Below, in pieces: positions 25,884 through 35,252 of a stretch of DNA of 50,288 nucleotides. Origin of the DNA: Nitrospinota bacterium (lineage in GTDB: Bacteria; Nitrospinota; Nitrospinia; Nitrospinales; VA-1); contig WAHY01000001.1 of the NCBI GenBank assembly GCA_009873635.1, positions 1-50,288 on the forward strand, read 5' to 3'. Numbering within the stretch: position 1 is the stretch's first letter; each line of letters begins with the position of its first letter. The notes beneath the pieces are model-generated. The model did not search any database, was not told where the DNA came from, and saw only the letters and a program-made list of their open reading frames with translations. Made by a program: the position numbers and the translations under genes.

Positions 25884-28052
25884 ATGCATCAATCAAAGTT
25901 AAAACTTAAAAAGCCATTGTTACTTCTAGCAACAACAATGCTTCTCACTGTGTCTCTAATAATTTATTTTTTTAATATCGGATGGGAACTTTATATTAAA
26001 GAAAAGAATTCTTTAGCAATACACGCTTCAATTAATAAATTGAGCGATAGGATTCTTTATTTAGATGAAGTGCTAACTATGTCCGCCCGCTCTTATATCT
26101 TGACGGGAGAAATACAATGGAAAGATCGTTATAACATCTACGAGCCTGAATTGAAAATTGCTATTGATAAAGCCACAGCCTTGTCCTCAAAAACCAACCT
26201 GCAACGATTTATATCAGAAACAAAAGATTCCAATGATGTGTTGGTGTCTTTAGAACGTAATGCGTTTTTAGAGGTAAGTCGAGGCAATCCTCAAAATGCA
26301 AAAAGCATCTTGTTAAGTAGTGATTATGCGAAATATAAAAAAATTTATTCGAATGGTATTAGCAGGTTTTTAGAAGGTGCTAAGCTTGAAACAAAAGAAA
26401 AGGTTTTAAAATATAAGCAAACTTTCCGCTATTATTCTCAAATCCTTATAGTTAGTCTTTTAGTCATTTGGGTTTCCGTATTACTGCTTTTTTGGAAATA
26501 TTTTAAGCAGAAAATGATAGCGGAAAAAATGTTAATCGAGAGTGAAGATAGGCTTAGAGTCCTTGCAGGATTGTCGTATGACATCTCTTGGCAGTGGGAC
26601 ATTATTAACGGAGAGCATAAATGGTTTGGAGATATCGACACAACTCTTGGCTATGAGCAAAACGAATTTCCAAGAACTATTGAAGCCTTTGAAGAAATTA
26701 TACATCCCGACGATCGCAAACGAGTAATGGACAACCTAAGCAAACATCATAAAGAACATGTGAAATGGCATGAAATATACCGAATTATAAGAAAAGATGG
26801 TGTTGTTAGATTATGGGATGATCGTGGCGAGACAGTTTGGGACAAGGACGGCATACCGCTCGTTATGACGGGTGCGATCATGGATATTACAGAGTTGGAC
26901 CAGTCTAGATCGGAAATGGAGAGTATCAGTAAGGAGCTTACACAGCTTATTGATACTGCAAATGCTCCTATATTTGGAGTTGATACAAATGGCAATGTTA
27001 ATGAGTGGAATCAAAAGGTAGAACAGATAACCGGGTTTACTAAGGATGAGGTTATGGGGCACAACCTGGTTGAAACGAGAATAACTGAAGAGTTTAAGGA
27101 GTCAGTACAGGAAGTTTTAAATGAGGCTCTGAAAGGTAATGAGACTTCAAACTACGAGGTCCCCCTTTTTACTAAAGGTGGTGAAAGGGTCGTGGTCCTT
27201 CTCAACGCTACTACCAGAAGGAATCCACAGGGTCAAATTGTTGGTGTAGTAGGTGTTGGACAGGATATTACAGAGAAGAAAAATGCTGAGAAGGAATTAG
27301 AAGTTTACCGTAACCACCTTGAGGAATTAGTGGCATCGAGAACAAGTAAACTGAAAGAATCTGAAATTACCCTTAAAAAATCACGCGAGGAGTTGAGGAG
27401 TTTGCACAATAAACTACAAAGTGCTGTTGAAAATGAAAAAATAAAAATATCAAGAGAAATCCATGATGACCTGGGACAGACATTAACTGCAATAAAGCTT
27501 GACCTGTCTTGGCTAGAAAAAAGAATTCGCACTGGTTTCTCTGAGCCTTCGGTTCATGAAAAATTCAAATCCATTAAATTACTTCTGAATGATTCGTTTG
27601 AAACCATACGTAAGGTCTCAACAGAACTTAGGCCGCAGGCGCTTGATGTGATGGGCTTTCCTGAGGCTATTAAATTTCAGTCTGAGAAGTTTTCGGAGAA
27701 TACTAATGTAAAATGTAAGTTAAATATTCAACCTGATAAAACCCAGCTACATCCTGACTTGTCCACAGATTTATTCCGGATTTTACAGGAGGGACTTACA
27801 AATATTTCACGCCACGCTCAGGCAAGTAACGTTAAAATTGAATTTTTTGAAAATGGAAGTGATTATATCCTTTCTATCCAAGACGACGGTATTGGGATAG
27901 ATAATTTGAAAGTCAGTGATTCAGGTTCTTTAGGGTTATTAGGGATACGTGAACGTGTTCTTCAATGGAATGGTCAGTTTAAAGTCGATGCATTAACTGA
28001 TAAAGGTACTCTGTTAAACGTTACAATTCCCAAATCAAATAATAACAAATAG
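25884..28052 (+). CDS. PAS-domain sensor histidine kinase, NarL/DegS type
   Basis: A 722-residue membrane sensor. TM1 is about 12-31, a periplasmic four-helix-type region about 35-180 (LDEVLTMSARSYILTGE), TM2 about 186-206. A PAS_3-like domain with PAC (about 222-345) and a second PAS (about 355-475) follow, then a coiled coil. The HisKA_3 box SREIHDDLGQTLTAI holds the phospho-accepting His, and the HATPase follows (QEGLTNISRHAQ, DDGIGI, GSLGLLGIRERV). The family works with LuxR-type regulators; none is adjacent, so it is an orphan here. Confidence 0.92.
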   Translation: MHQSKLKLKKPLLLLATTMLLTVSLIIYFFNIGWELYIKEKNSLAIHASINKLSDRILYLDEVLTMSARSYILTGEIQWKDRYNIYEPELKIAIDKATALSSKTNLQRFISETKDSNDVLVSLERNAFLEVSRGNPQNAKSILLSSDYAKYKKIYSNGISRFLEGAKLETKEKVLKYKQTFRYYSQILIVSLLVIWVSVLLLFWKYFKQKMIAEKMLIESEDRLRVLAGLSYDISWQWDIINGEHKWFGDIDTTLGYEQNEFPRTIEAFEEIIHPDDRKRVMDNLSKHHKEHVKWHEIYRIIRKDGVVRLWDDRGETVWDKDGIPLVMTGAIMDITELDQSRSEMESISKELTQLIDTANAPIFGVDTNGNVNEWNQKVEQITGFTKDEVMGHNLVETRITEEFKESVQEVLNEALKGNETSNYEVPLFTKGGERVVVLLNATTRRNPQGQIVGVVGVGQDITEKKNAEKELEVYRNHLEELVASRTSKLKESEITLKKSREELRSLHNKLQSAVENEKIKISREIHDDLGQTLTAIKLDLSWLEKRIRTGFSEPSVHEKFKSIKLLLNDSFETIRKVSTELRPQALDVMGFPEAIKFQSEKFSENTNVKCKLNIQPDKTQLHPDLSTDLFRILQEGLTNISRHAQASNVKIEFFENGSDYILSIQDDGIGIDNLKVSDSGSLGLLGIRERVLQWNGQFKVDALTDKGTLLNVTIPKSNNNK

Positions 28053-28121
28053 TTCGAATCCACTAATCAACCAACCACGAAGTAAATTTTATAATCCTCT
28101 TTGCTACAGAGATCTCCTTAA

Positions 28122-28280
28122 TTTACCCATGGTGGTGGTCAATGCGATCCTAATCCAACTTTTGACCCTACTTCTGGTACTTGTTGTAACCAATGCGAGT
28201 CTAACCCCGCATTCGTTGCTGGAGATCCTCATCCTATTCCTTTAGGTAATGACCAACGAGCCGAGATTATATGCACATAG
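28122..28280 (+). pseudogene. Cys-rich coding-like fragment without a start
   Basis: The frame is open for 52 codons to TAG 28278, with pyrimidine-rich third positions. It reads GGGQCDPNPTFDPTSGTCCN then QCESNPAFVAGDPHPIPLGN, like the end of a small disulfide-rich protein. No in-frame start codon exists after the TAA at 28119. A different frame from ATG 28129 encodes a 38-residue very hydrophobic peptide (MVVVNAILIQLLTLLLVLVV...), also without an SD. One of the two may be a relic; neither is secure. Confidence 0.25.
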
Positions 28281-28595
28281 ATTATTTAAAAAATCAATCT
28301 ACAACGGGATAGGAGCAAATCCAGAAAGGATGAGAGCAGAAGGTAACAGACAGGATGTTTGGAAGGAGAAAGATAATATATTTTTATGGCATTAAGTAAA
28401 AACTGCTTATTTTCAACTTAGTCTTGCAGTCATAAGTCATAATACTTATCACAACCCCAGCTCTCAAACATCGCCACCAGTTCCTGAGATATAACAACAT
28501 GCATAAAACACATGACAAACTAAATTTTAAGAATTAGCCAGTGGGCCACATTTATTGAACAGGACAAAGCTATAAGATTTCACTGGAAATTATAG
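28281..28595. other. Intergenic, nothing recognised
   Basis: AT-rich DNA between convergent genes. No reading frame, repeat or clear terminator was found. Confidence 0.45.
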
Positions 28596-29318
28596 TCACT
28601 TGGCCTTTATTCTCTTCCAAACTTTCTGAGACCGATTCATTTGAGAGAGGTTGTCGATCTCAGCCCATTGAAGATCTTCAATCATCAAAAACGATATTTT
28701 ATGTTCATCAGCAACCTCTACCATACAACCCATATCATAACTAAGTGTTTGGTTTGATCCCGCACATTCCACGAGCTTGCCATACAATTGTTGAGAAATT
28801 TTAGCAATGCCAACATACTCTCCAACCAGGTTTTTAATATTATCCCGTTCTTTTGAAATACCTGTCACACGATTTTCGACCGCATCCACATATACCTCAT
28901 CTCCTGCATTCGTTTTTCCCGATAATAAAAGGCAGTCTTTGTGAGGAGTGCGAATAATTTCTGCTATTGCATCCGGGTCATATATCAAGTCGGATTCCAA
29001 CAAAATAAAATCTCTATCAACAAATTCCTTAGCACACCCGAGTGAATACATGGTTCCAGTCTCGGAATACTTGTCATTTTTAACCGTTATTACTTCTGGA
29101 TATGTCTCCTTTAGATTTTCATAATACTCAGCTTTATGACCCGTAACGATCAATATTTCCTGAATTCCATTGGCAATCAAAGCTCTCAAGGAATGCTCAA
29201 TAATAGGAGTTTCTCCAAGCCGGATAAATCCCTTTGGCATATGCTCGCCGATTTCTTTCAGCCGCAAACCCATTCCCGCTGCTAAGATAACTGCCTTGGT
29301 GATAACTTGATTCATCAA
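28596..29318 (-). CDS. Sugar/phospholipid-type nucleotidyltransferase (LicC/PntC-like)
   Basis: A 240-residue GT-A nucleotidyltransferase: AVILAAGMGLRLKEIGEHMP with the conserved PKGFIRLGETPIIEHSL, then LLESDLIYDPDAI with the metal-binding Asp, and a C-terminal WAEIDN motif. This combination is typical of CTP:phosphocholine and 2-aminoethylphosphonate cytidylyltransferases, which decorate surface polymers. No choline kinase or phosphonate genes are beside it. It starts 25 bases after the CPA2 antiporter gene and is probably co-transcribed. Confidence 0.8.
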   Translation of the reverse strand: MMNQVITKAVILAAGMGLRLKEIGEHMPKGFIRLGETPIIEHSLRALIANGIQEILIVTGHKAEYYENLKETYPEVITVKNDKYSETGTMYSLGCAKEFVDRDFILLESDLIYDPDAIAEIIRTPHKDCLLLSGKTNAGDEVYVDAVENRVTGISKERDNIKNLVGEYVGIAKISQQLYGKLVECAGSNQTLSYDMGCMVEVADEHKISFLMIEDLQWAEIDNLSQMNRSQKVWKRIKAK

Positions 29319-29343
29319 AATGATTGTATGGGCTGAAGAATTT

Positions 29344-31320
29344 TTAACCGGAATCCTGACCAGACTTCAAATAAGCAATAGCCCGGTCCAGTTGCAAGTG
29401 GCTTCCAAAAAGGATAAGAGTGTCTCCAGACATCACGGTAAACTCAGAATCGGGATTAGGGTGAGCCTTGTTATTTCTAACTACCGCAATGACCACAGCT
29501 CCCGTTCGATCGGTAATATTTATATCACCCAGCATTCTCTCACGTGCCCAGCTTTCCTGCAAAACTAAATAGGACTCTGTAAGGGTAGCTGTAAGGTATG
29601 TGGAAAATTTTTTCAGGCTCTCGGAATTTAATGACAAGCCTCTGAACATGCTATAACCTTCCAACCTGATCAATTCCACCTGTTGTTCAATAATATTATT
29701 TGGAATGCGGTAGTCCTTGAGGACCCGCGAAAAAATTTCTATGGAAGTTTCAAATTCTTCCGGAATCACTTCATCCGCTCCGGCAGTTTTAAGTTCCTCA
29801 ACCTGTTCCGTTAATCGGGTTCGAACCATTATCTTGACTTCAGGATTAATCTTTCTGGCAAGGCGCACGGATCTTTCTGTTACCGTATAATCCGGGATTG
29901 AAAAAACGATCATCCTTGCGTCCTGCAACCCAGCCCGGTTCAAAGTTTCCTCATGAGTACAATCACCATAATGGGTGGTGATACCCTCTGTTAAAGCCCG
30001 TTTAACCTGCTCCCCGTTCAGATCCAAAACCATAAAAGGAGTCTGCGTTTCAAGAAGCACCTGGGCAAGTGTCCTGCCTCCGAGTCCATATCCCACTATG
30101 ATGACATGATCTTTAAGTTCAGACACAGGTTTTGGACTCGAATCGTTTTCTGCAGATTTCCATTGGGAAAACAATTTCATGGAAAACACCGAAGATGCCT
30201 GTATCAACAAAGGAGCAAAAAGCATTGAAAGAATCGAAACAAGGAGCAGTAACTGATAATGATGAGGATCAAACAACCCCTGATCCATCGCCATAGCTGA
30301 AAGGATTAAAGAGAACTCCCCCACCTGCGCCAACCTCATCCCAACCACAAAAGAAATCCGCACAGGCACCCTGACCAGTAAACAGGACAGAAAAGCCAGC
30401 CCTCCTTTAGCAAGTACCAGCAGAACAAAAAATTCCAGGCAGAGCCAGATTGAATCCATCAGAACCTGCGTTTGAAGAAGCATACCGACTGAAATAAAGA
30501 AGATACTACTGAAGTAATCCCTTAGAGGAAGAACATCTAGAATGATCTGGTGGTTGTACTCGGACTCGGAGATAATCATGCCAGCTATCAAAGCACCCAT
30601 CGCCAGGGTCAAGCCCATTTTCTGTGAAACCCAGCCTGTAGCCAGAATGATAAATAATACTGACAGTGTAAGATGTTCCTTATTGCCGACCCGTGCTATC
30701 CAAATCAACGCCTTGGGAACAATCAGCCGGGAAAGAAAAAATATTGCAACCACAGCGGCCAATGACTTAACCATGGCTATTGTAAAGTCCGCACCAGAAT
30801 TGACTTCTGACTGTGCAAGAAGGGGAAAAAGCAACATGATGGGGACCACGCATAAATCCTGAAATAGAAGGGTACCGATACATATCTTTCCATGCAAAGT
30901 ATCGATCTCTGCACGATCAGTGATCATTTTCAGGACAATCGCAGTACTGCTCAACGCAACTATCAAGCCAAAAGCTATGCTCTGGTTTTGCTGGAATCCC
31001 ATTTCCATAAAAACAAACCAGACAAAAACAGTTGTCAATCCCAGTTGCAGACCCCCAACACCTAGAACCGAAGTCAGGTTTTTCAGCAGACGTCCAAGAG
31101 AAAATTCCAACCCTATTACAAAAAGAAGAAGGATGACCCCAATTTCAGCCAGTTCTTTTACAGATGCGACATCGGAGATCAGCTTCAAACCATAAGGGCC
31201 TATCAAGATCCCTGCAATGAGGTAGCCCATGACAGAGGGCAGTTTGATTTTGTGGAAAAACAGGTTGATCGGAAGGGAAACCAGCAATAATACGGCTAAA
31301 TCTTCTATTAAATGAACCAT
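29344..31320 (-). CDS. CPA2 family K+/H+ antiporter with RCK domains (KefB/KefC-like)
   Basis: A 658-residue inner-membrane protein. The first ~380 residues hold 12-13 helices with SVMGYLIAGILIGP, FVIGLEFSLG and ALSSTAIVLKMI of Na+/K+:H+ exchangers. Residues about 405-520 form a TrkA-N/RCK domain with a Rossmann loop (VIIVGYGLGGRTLAQ), and about 575-655 a TrkA-C domain. NAD(H)-type ligand gating of potassium efflux or proton exchange is expected. No KefF/KefG subunit is adjacent. Confidence 0.92.
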   Translation of the reverse strand: MVHLIEDLAVLLLVSLPINLFFHKIKLPSVMGYLIAGILIGPYGLKLISDVASVKELAEIGVILLLFVIGLEFSLGRLLKNLTSVLGVGGLQLGLTTVFVWFVFMEMGFQQNQSIAFGLIVALSSTAIVLKMITDRAEIDTLHGKICIGTLLFQDLCVVPIMLLFPLLAQSEVNSGADFTIAMVKSLAAVVAIFFLSRLIVPKALIWIARVGNKEHLTLSVLFIILATGWVSQKMGLTLAMGALIAGMIISESEYNHQIILDVLPLRDYFSSIFFISVGMLLQTQVLMDSIWLCLEFFVLLVLAKGGLAFLSCLLVRVPVRISFVVGMRLAQVGEFSLILSAMAMDQGLFDPHHYQLLLLVSILSMLFAPLLIQASSVFSMKLFSQWKSAENDSSPKPVSELKDHVIIVGYGLGGRTLAQVLLETQTPFMVLDLNGEQVKRALTEGITTHYGDCTHEETLNRAGLQDARMIVFSIPDYTVTERSVRLARKINPEVKIMVRTRLTEQVEELKTAGADEVIPEEFETSIEIFSRVLKDYRIPNNIIEQQVELIRLEGYSMFRGLSLNSESLKKFSTYLTATLTESYLVLQESWARERMLGDINITDRTGAVVIAVVRNNKAHPNPDSEFTVMSGDTLILFGSHLQLDRAIAYLKSGQDSG

Positions 31321-31426
31321 ATATTCATCCCGCTAGCCGCCGAAAACAGTAACTGATCAATTCAGACAAAAGCCCTGCAGGTATTATACTGATTCTATTT
31401 AAGGAAAGAAGAGTTATCAAACAATA

Positions 31427-31464
31427 GAAAACCCCCATTCCTCCTGACTGGAACAGGGGCTTTC
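31427..31464 (-). terminator. Probable terminator hairpin after the 76-residue protein gene
   Basis: On the minus strand GAAAGCCCCTGTTCC pairs with GGAATGGGGGTTTTC around a short loop and is followed by a T-rich stretch. It lies about 70 bases downstream of the minus-strand gene at 31532-31762 and upstream of the antiporter gene. Confidence 0.55.
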
Positions 31465-31531
31465 AAATGAACCTGAGGTCAAACAAACGGGACTCTGGAC
31501 GTATCCCGAATTGGTGTATGGTGCTTAATTT

Positions 31532-31762
31532 TTATTCGTTAGCAAAACGAAGGGCCAGGGCAAAGTCTTCCAACCCGTCTTTTTGTGCTATAGCAGCTAT
31601 ATCCGAATAGGAATCTTGTCTGTCGATAGACTGGGCTGTAATGGAAGAATCATCCAATCCCTTCCGAACCTTTTGTACCAGATCCTCGAGAATGTACTGA
31701 AATCCTCCCTGATCCAAAGCGTTTTCAATATTTCCCCAAAAGTCGGCTACCGGGTCTTTCAT
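31532..31762 (-). CDS. Small acidic cytoplasmic protein, unknown
   Basis: A 76-residue protein predicted to be helical (MKDPVADFWGNIENAL; ILEDLVQKVRKGL; SYSDIAAIAQKDGLEDFALA). No signal or membrane segment. The reverse complement has GGGGGATCGGATC just before the ATG, a usable SD. A hairpin terminator follows. The plus-strand frame over the same bases looks less protein-like. No family recognised. Confidence 0.6.
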   Translation of the reverse strand: MKDPVADFWGNIENALDQGGFQYILEDLVQKVRKGLDDSSITAQSIDRQDSYSDIAAIAQKDGLEDFALALRFANE

Positions 31763-32221
31763 GATCCGATCCCCCTAAAAAAATGGTTGCGTAAAAACAA
31801 TTTCCAAAAGGAAACTTTCTCCACTAACCCATCGGCAATATGAACGGAATCTTCAGTCTGGTCAGACACGAATAACTCTCTGAGAGGATTTTGAGTTGGT
31901 TAAAAAAAATCAAACCCCCGCAAATGCGACCGAAAACTCCAAAGAATTTAAAAAGAATGAAATAACTATAAATAAATCAATAGCTTTTGTCAACTTTTTT
32001 CTAAAAAATTTTATTCCAACATTGTCTCTAAAAATAACTAAACCTTATTTTACAATAGTTTACATAGTCCGGAATGAAGGGGAAAACCCTGTCAACAGAA
32101 CCACCAAGATATTGATTTTAAATGACTTATTATTAGGCGGGGAGAACGACGACAAAAGAAGGAGCCTAAAGGGGCTGAATCTTACGGCCGCAAGAGAGGG
32201 AAATTGCCTGGCAGGGCTATT
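31763..32221. other. Intergenic region, no supported gene
   Basis: A plus-strand frame starting at TTG 31896 is open for 109 codons, but it has no SD, no recognisable motif and a Lys/Asn/Ile bias typical of AT-rich non-coding DNA. It overlaps the end of the PTPS-like gene. I leave it uncalled. No other structure noted. Confidence 0.5.
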
Positions 32222-32593
32222 TTAGGATTCAAAGTAGCTGGCTCCACACCCTTCCATTTCACAGATCTCAACCCGTTTCACACGCGTGGTTTGAGAATTG
32301 ACCTGTTCCTTGAGTTCATGGAACAACCAGTGGGCAATATTTTCAGCAGAGGGATTAAGTTCATCAAAGGGGGGTATTTCATTGATGTTTTGATAGTCCA
32401 GTTTGCCCAGTATCTCTTCTACCATCTGTTTTAATTTCACAAAATCGATACCGACTCCCATTGTATCCAGTTCGTCAGCTTCAACTGTAACCTGGGCCGA
32501 CCAGTTATGACCGTGCAGGTTTTCGTATTTGCCATCATAAAGCCTGAGTTGATGAGCAGCGGAAAAACCTGTTTTAACAGTAACCTCATACAT
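32222..32593 (-). CDS. PTPS/QueD-family protein, PTPS-III-like (catalytic Cys replaced)
   Basis: A 123-residue COG0720 protein with zinc histidines His14, His27 and His29 (LHGHNW). In QueD the motif is CxxxHGH; here the Cys position is Tyr23, while the next residue, Glu24, is kept (YENLHGH). ExxHGH without the Cys is the pattern described for PTPS-III, which releases 6-hydroxymethyl-dihydropterin from dihydroneopterin triphosphate and so bypasses FolB in folate synthesis. A queuosine role is unlikely. It is the last gene of a thiO-bioA-PTPS operon. Confidence 0.85.
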   Translation of the reverse strand: MYEVTVKTGFSAAHQLRLYDGKYENLHGHNWSAQVTVEADELDTMGVGIDFVKLKQMVEEILGKLDYQNINEIPPFDELNPSAENIAHWLFHELKEQVNSQTTRVKRVEICEMEGCGASYFES

Positions 32594-32622
32594 GTTTTAC
32601 TCCAATCAAATTTAACAAGCAT

Positions 32623-33963
32623 CTATCCAACAACCGCATGAATGCATTCATGAGCCGTGTTCAACATATACTCTATCTCTTCCTCGTTGATGATCAAAGG
32701 CGGGATGAAGTAGACCACATCTCCTAATGGACGTAAGAAGAGTCCTCGCTTTAATCCTTCCAGATACACCTTGTAACCCACACGTTCTTCAAAGGGAAAT
32801 CTTTCATTATTCTTATTGACCAGTTCCACAGCAGCGATCATTCCAGTCTGCCTGAATTCTCCCGCTATTCCCTCAAACTGTTTTCCACATTCTTTAATGG
32901 CTGAGATTTTGGGTTTAAGCGTAGCAAGAAAATTGTTTTCCGTAAGCATATTCAATGTTTCATTGGCCACAGCGCAGGCAAGAGGGTTCGCCGAATAACT
33001 ATGACTGTGGATGAATAGTTTTAAATCTCGATGCTCACCGTAAAATGCCGAATAAATTTCTTCAGTGGTCAGCGTCGCCGATAAAGGAAGATAGCCAGAA
33101 GTGATTCCTTTAGACAGACATAAAAAAGTCGGATTAAGATCGTGTTCCCCGCAAACAAAAAGAGAACCTGTACGCCCGAAAGCAACAGCGATTTCATCAA
33201 AGATCAAATGGATTCCCAATGTCTCACAGAGCGTTTGCAGTTTTTTCAGATAAACCGGTGGATACATCATCATACCCGCAGCACCCTGCACCAAAGGCTC
33301 TATGATTACCCCGGCAAGAGTATTAAAGTTTTCATTCAAAGCTTTTTCCATCGGCTCAAAACATTCAGCATTACAACTTTGCCTTTGCAACCCATAAGGA
33401 CAGCGAAAGCAGTCCGGGCCCTTTACTGGCAACTGTCCTGCAAGAACCTTTTCAAACTTTGTCCTGAAAATATCCAGCCCGCATACAGATAGAGCACCCA
33501 GGGTTTCACCATGATATCCGCCTTTGAGGTAAGCGAACCTGACCTTTTGCGGCTCCCCTTTCTCCTGCCAATATTGCAGACTCATTTTTAAAGCCACCTC
33601 TACCGCCGTGGAACCGTTATCGGAGAAGAATACCTTCTCAAGTCCGGTGGGAGAAAGATTCACAAGAGAATCTGCAAGATCAATGGCGGGCTGATGGGTT
33701 ATACCCGCAAACATCACATGTGCCATTTTTTCCAACTGTCGGGTTAAAGCAGTATTGAGCCTGGGGTTATTATGGCCGAACAGGTTCACCCACCAAGAAG
33801 AGATAACATCCAAATACCTCTTTCCTTCCTTGTCATAAAGATAGATGCCCTCTGCCCTGTCAACCAGTATGGGCGGAGTGGTTTCATAGTCCTTATGCTG
33901 AGTGCATGGGTGCCATACCCGATGAAAGTCGCGAACAAGGTCTGAATTAATTGCATCGTTCAT
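32623..33963 (-). CDS. bioA: Adenosylmethionine-8-amino-7-oxononanoate aminotransferase
   Basis: PLP enzyme of biotin synthesis that makes 7,8-diaminopelargonate with SAM as amino donor. 446 residues. Signatures are HPCTQHKDYE, SSWWVNLFGHNNP, FSDNGSTAVEVALKMS, FDEIAVAFGRTG and the PLP lysine in CLSKGITSGYLP. The gene is 12 bases after thiO and 29 before the PTPS-like gene. No other bio genes are in the window. Confidence 0.95.
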   Translation of the reverse strand: MNDAINSDLVRDFHRVWHPCTQHKDYETTPPILVDRAEGIYLYDKEGKRYLDVISSWWVNLFGHNNPRLNTALTRQLEKMAHVMFAGITHQPAIDLADSLVNLSPTGLEKVFFSDNGSTAVEVALKMSLQYWQEKGEPQKVRFAYLKGGYHGETLGALSVCGLDIFRTKFEKVLAGQLPVKGPDCFRCPYGLQRQSCNAECFEPMEKALNENFNTLAGVIIEPLVQGAAGMMMYPPVYLKKLQTLCETLGIHLIFDEIAVAFGRTGSLFVCGEHDLNPTFLCLSKGITSGYLPLSATLTTEEIYSAFYGEHRDLKLFIHSHSYSANPLACAVANETLNMLTENNFLATLKPKISAIKECGKQFEGIAGEFRQTGMIAAVELVNKNNERFPFEERVGYKVYLEGLKRGLFLRPLGDVVYFIPPLIINEEEIEYMLNTAHECIHAVVG

Positions 33964-33975
33964 AAAACAGCCTCT

Positions 33976-35088
33976 TCACAGATTGTATCGGGTGGGAGAA
34001 AACTCAGGGATTTCATCATCTATGGTTTCTCTGATTACTCCAGACATATATTTCGCCTGATTTGGAGTCAATAATATTCCGTTGCGATAATGACCGGAAG
34101 AATAAAACAGGTTCTCATACTTCGAGCTTCTTCCCATTATAGGCATCAGGTCTTCAGCAGCGGGACGCAAGCCTGTCCAAGATTCGATCAAGGGTGCCGT
34201 CTTGAGATCAGGAAGGATTCTAGAGGCATTTTCTATCAATCGGTCGATCACTTCATCTTCTATCGAGGGGTCAAACCCTCTATCTTCCATGGTCGAGCCA
34301 ATCACCAGCCCATTACCCTCCCTCCAGGGTGCGATATAAGTCATCATTCCGTGTATTGTATAATTCATAAAGTTATCGTCCAACTGCACCCTGCACATTT
34401 GACCTTTGATCGGTTTCAAAGGAATCGACACCTCCAGCACCCTGGCTAGCTGGGAAGACCAGCTCCCTGATGCCAGAACAAACCTATCACCCTTAATATT
34501 ACCGGAATCTGTCGCCACTGATGAAATGGTCGAACCGTTTCGAATAAAACCAGAAACATTTGCCTCAAGAACATGGGTCCCCAGTTTTCTGGAGGCCTGC
34601 ATGAGTGAGTCGTGCATCTGCCTGTTATTAACCTGCCCTTCGCCCACCCACATCACTTCACCACATTCTTCCGATAAAAAAGGCGCTTCCTGACGAACTT
34701 TTTCCACATCCCATATTTCATGCGGAATGTTTTCGCGGTCAAAAAACCCTTTTCGCTCTTCCCAGGTTTCGATGTAATTGGATGAGGGCATCAAGGAACC
34801 CGCTGACGAAAAAAGGACAGGAACTTCACTGACTGAAACAAGCTCTGAAAGAAACTCTGGAAACATATCCAGGGAATCCCGGCAAAACCCGAAAAACCGA
34901 TCCGCCTTGTCACACTCACAAAATGGGGCCAGCATTCCCGCTGCAGCACGAGATGCCTGAAGTGAGTTGACCGGGTCCCCCAAAACAGCAATTTTCAGCT
35001 CTGGAGCGTCCTGCTTGATTCGAAAGGCAATACTATGGCCGATAACCCCCGAACCAATGACCACCACATCAAAGTTTTCTTTACCCAT
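33976..35088 (-). CDS. thiO: Glycine oxidase ThiO
   Basis: FAD-dependent oxidase that makes the iminoglycine used for the thiazole half of thiamine. From ATG 35088 it has about 370 residues. The FAD-binding VVIGSGVIGHSIAFRI is at the start, ASRAAAGMLAPF follows, and the C-terminus has WTGLRPAAEDLMPIMG and YSSGHYRNGILL. I chose ATG 35088 with an upstream AGGA over the in-frame TTG at 35127. thiC lies 13 kb away; no other thi gene is next to it. Substrate could be another small amino acid, but motifs favour ThiO. Confidence 0.88.
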   Translation of the reverse strand: MGKENFDVVVIGSGVIGHSIAFRIKQDAPELKIAVLGDPVNSLQASRAAAGMLAPFCECDKADRFFGFCRDSLDMFPEFLSELVSVSEVPVLFSSAGSLMPSSNYIETWEERKGFFDRENIPHEIWDVEKVRQEAPFLSEECGEVMWVGEGQVNNRQMHDSLMQASRKLGTHVLEANVSGFIRNGSTISSVATDSGNIKGDRFVLASGSWSSQLARVLEVSIPLKPIKGQMCRVQLDDNFMNYTIHGMMTYIAPWREGNGLVIGSTMEDRGFDPSIEDEVIDRLIENASRILPDLKTAPLIESWTGLRPAAEDLMPIMGRSSKYENLFYSSGHYRNGILLTPNQAKYMSGVIRETIDDEIPEFSPTRYNL

Positions 35089-35252
35089 AAAACCGGTCCT
35101 TTTCACCTGAATTCTGGAATTAACCAATCCCGCCTTATAACATCAAGTCACTTGCCACTTCAAACCCGATTATGATAGTTTAGAAAACTAATTGGCAAAT
35201 TTAATTAATTATCCAGAACTCAAACCCGACGGGTATTTCCCTAAAAATCATT

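Noticed and set aside
31896-32225. 109-codon plus-strand frame starting at TTG
   Set aside because: No SD, no motif, Lys/Asn/Ile-rich composition of AT-rich spacer, and overlaps the real PTPS-like gene end.
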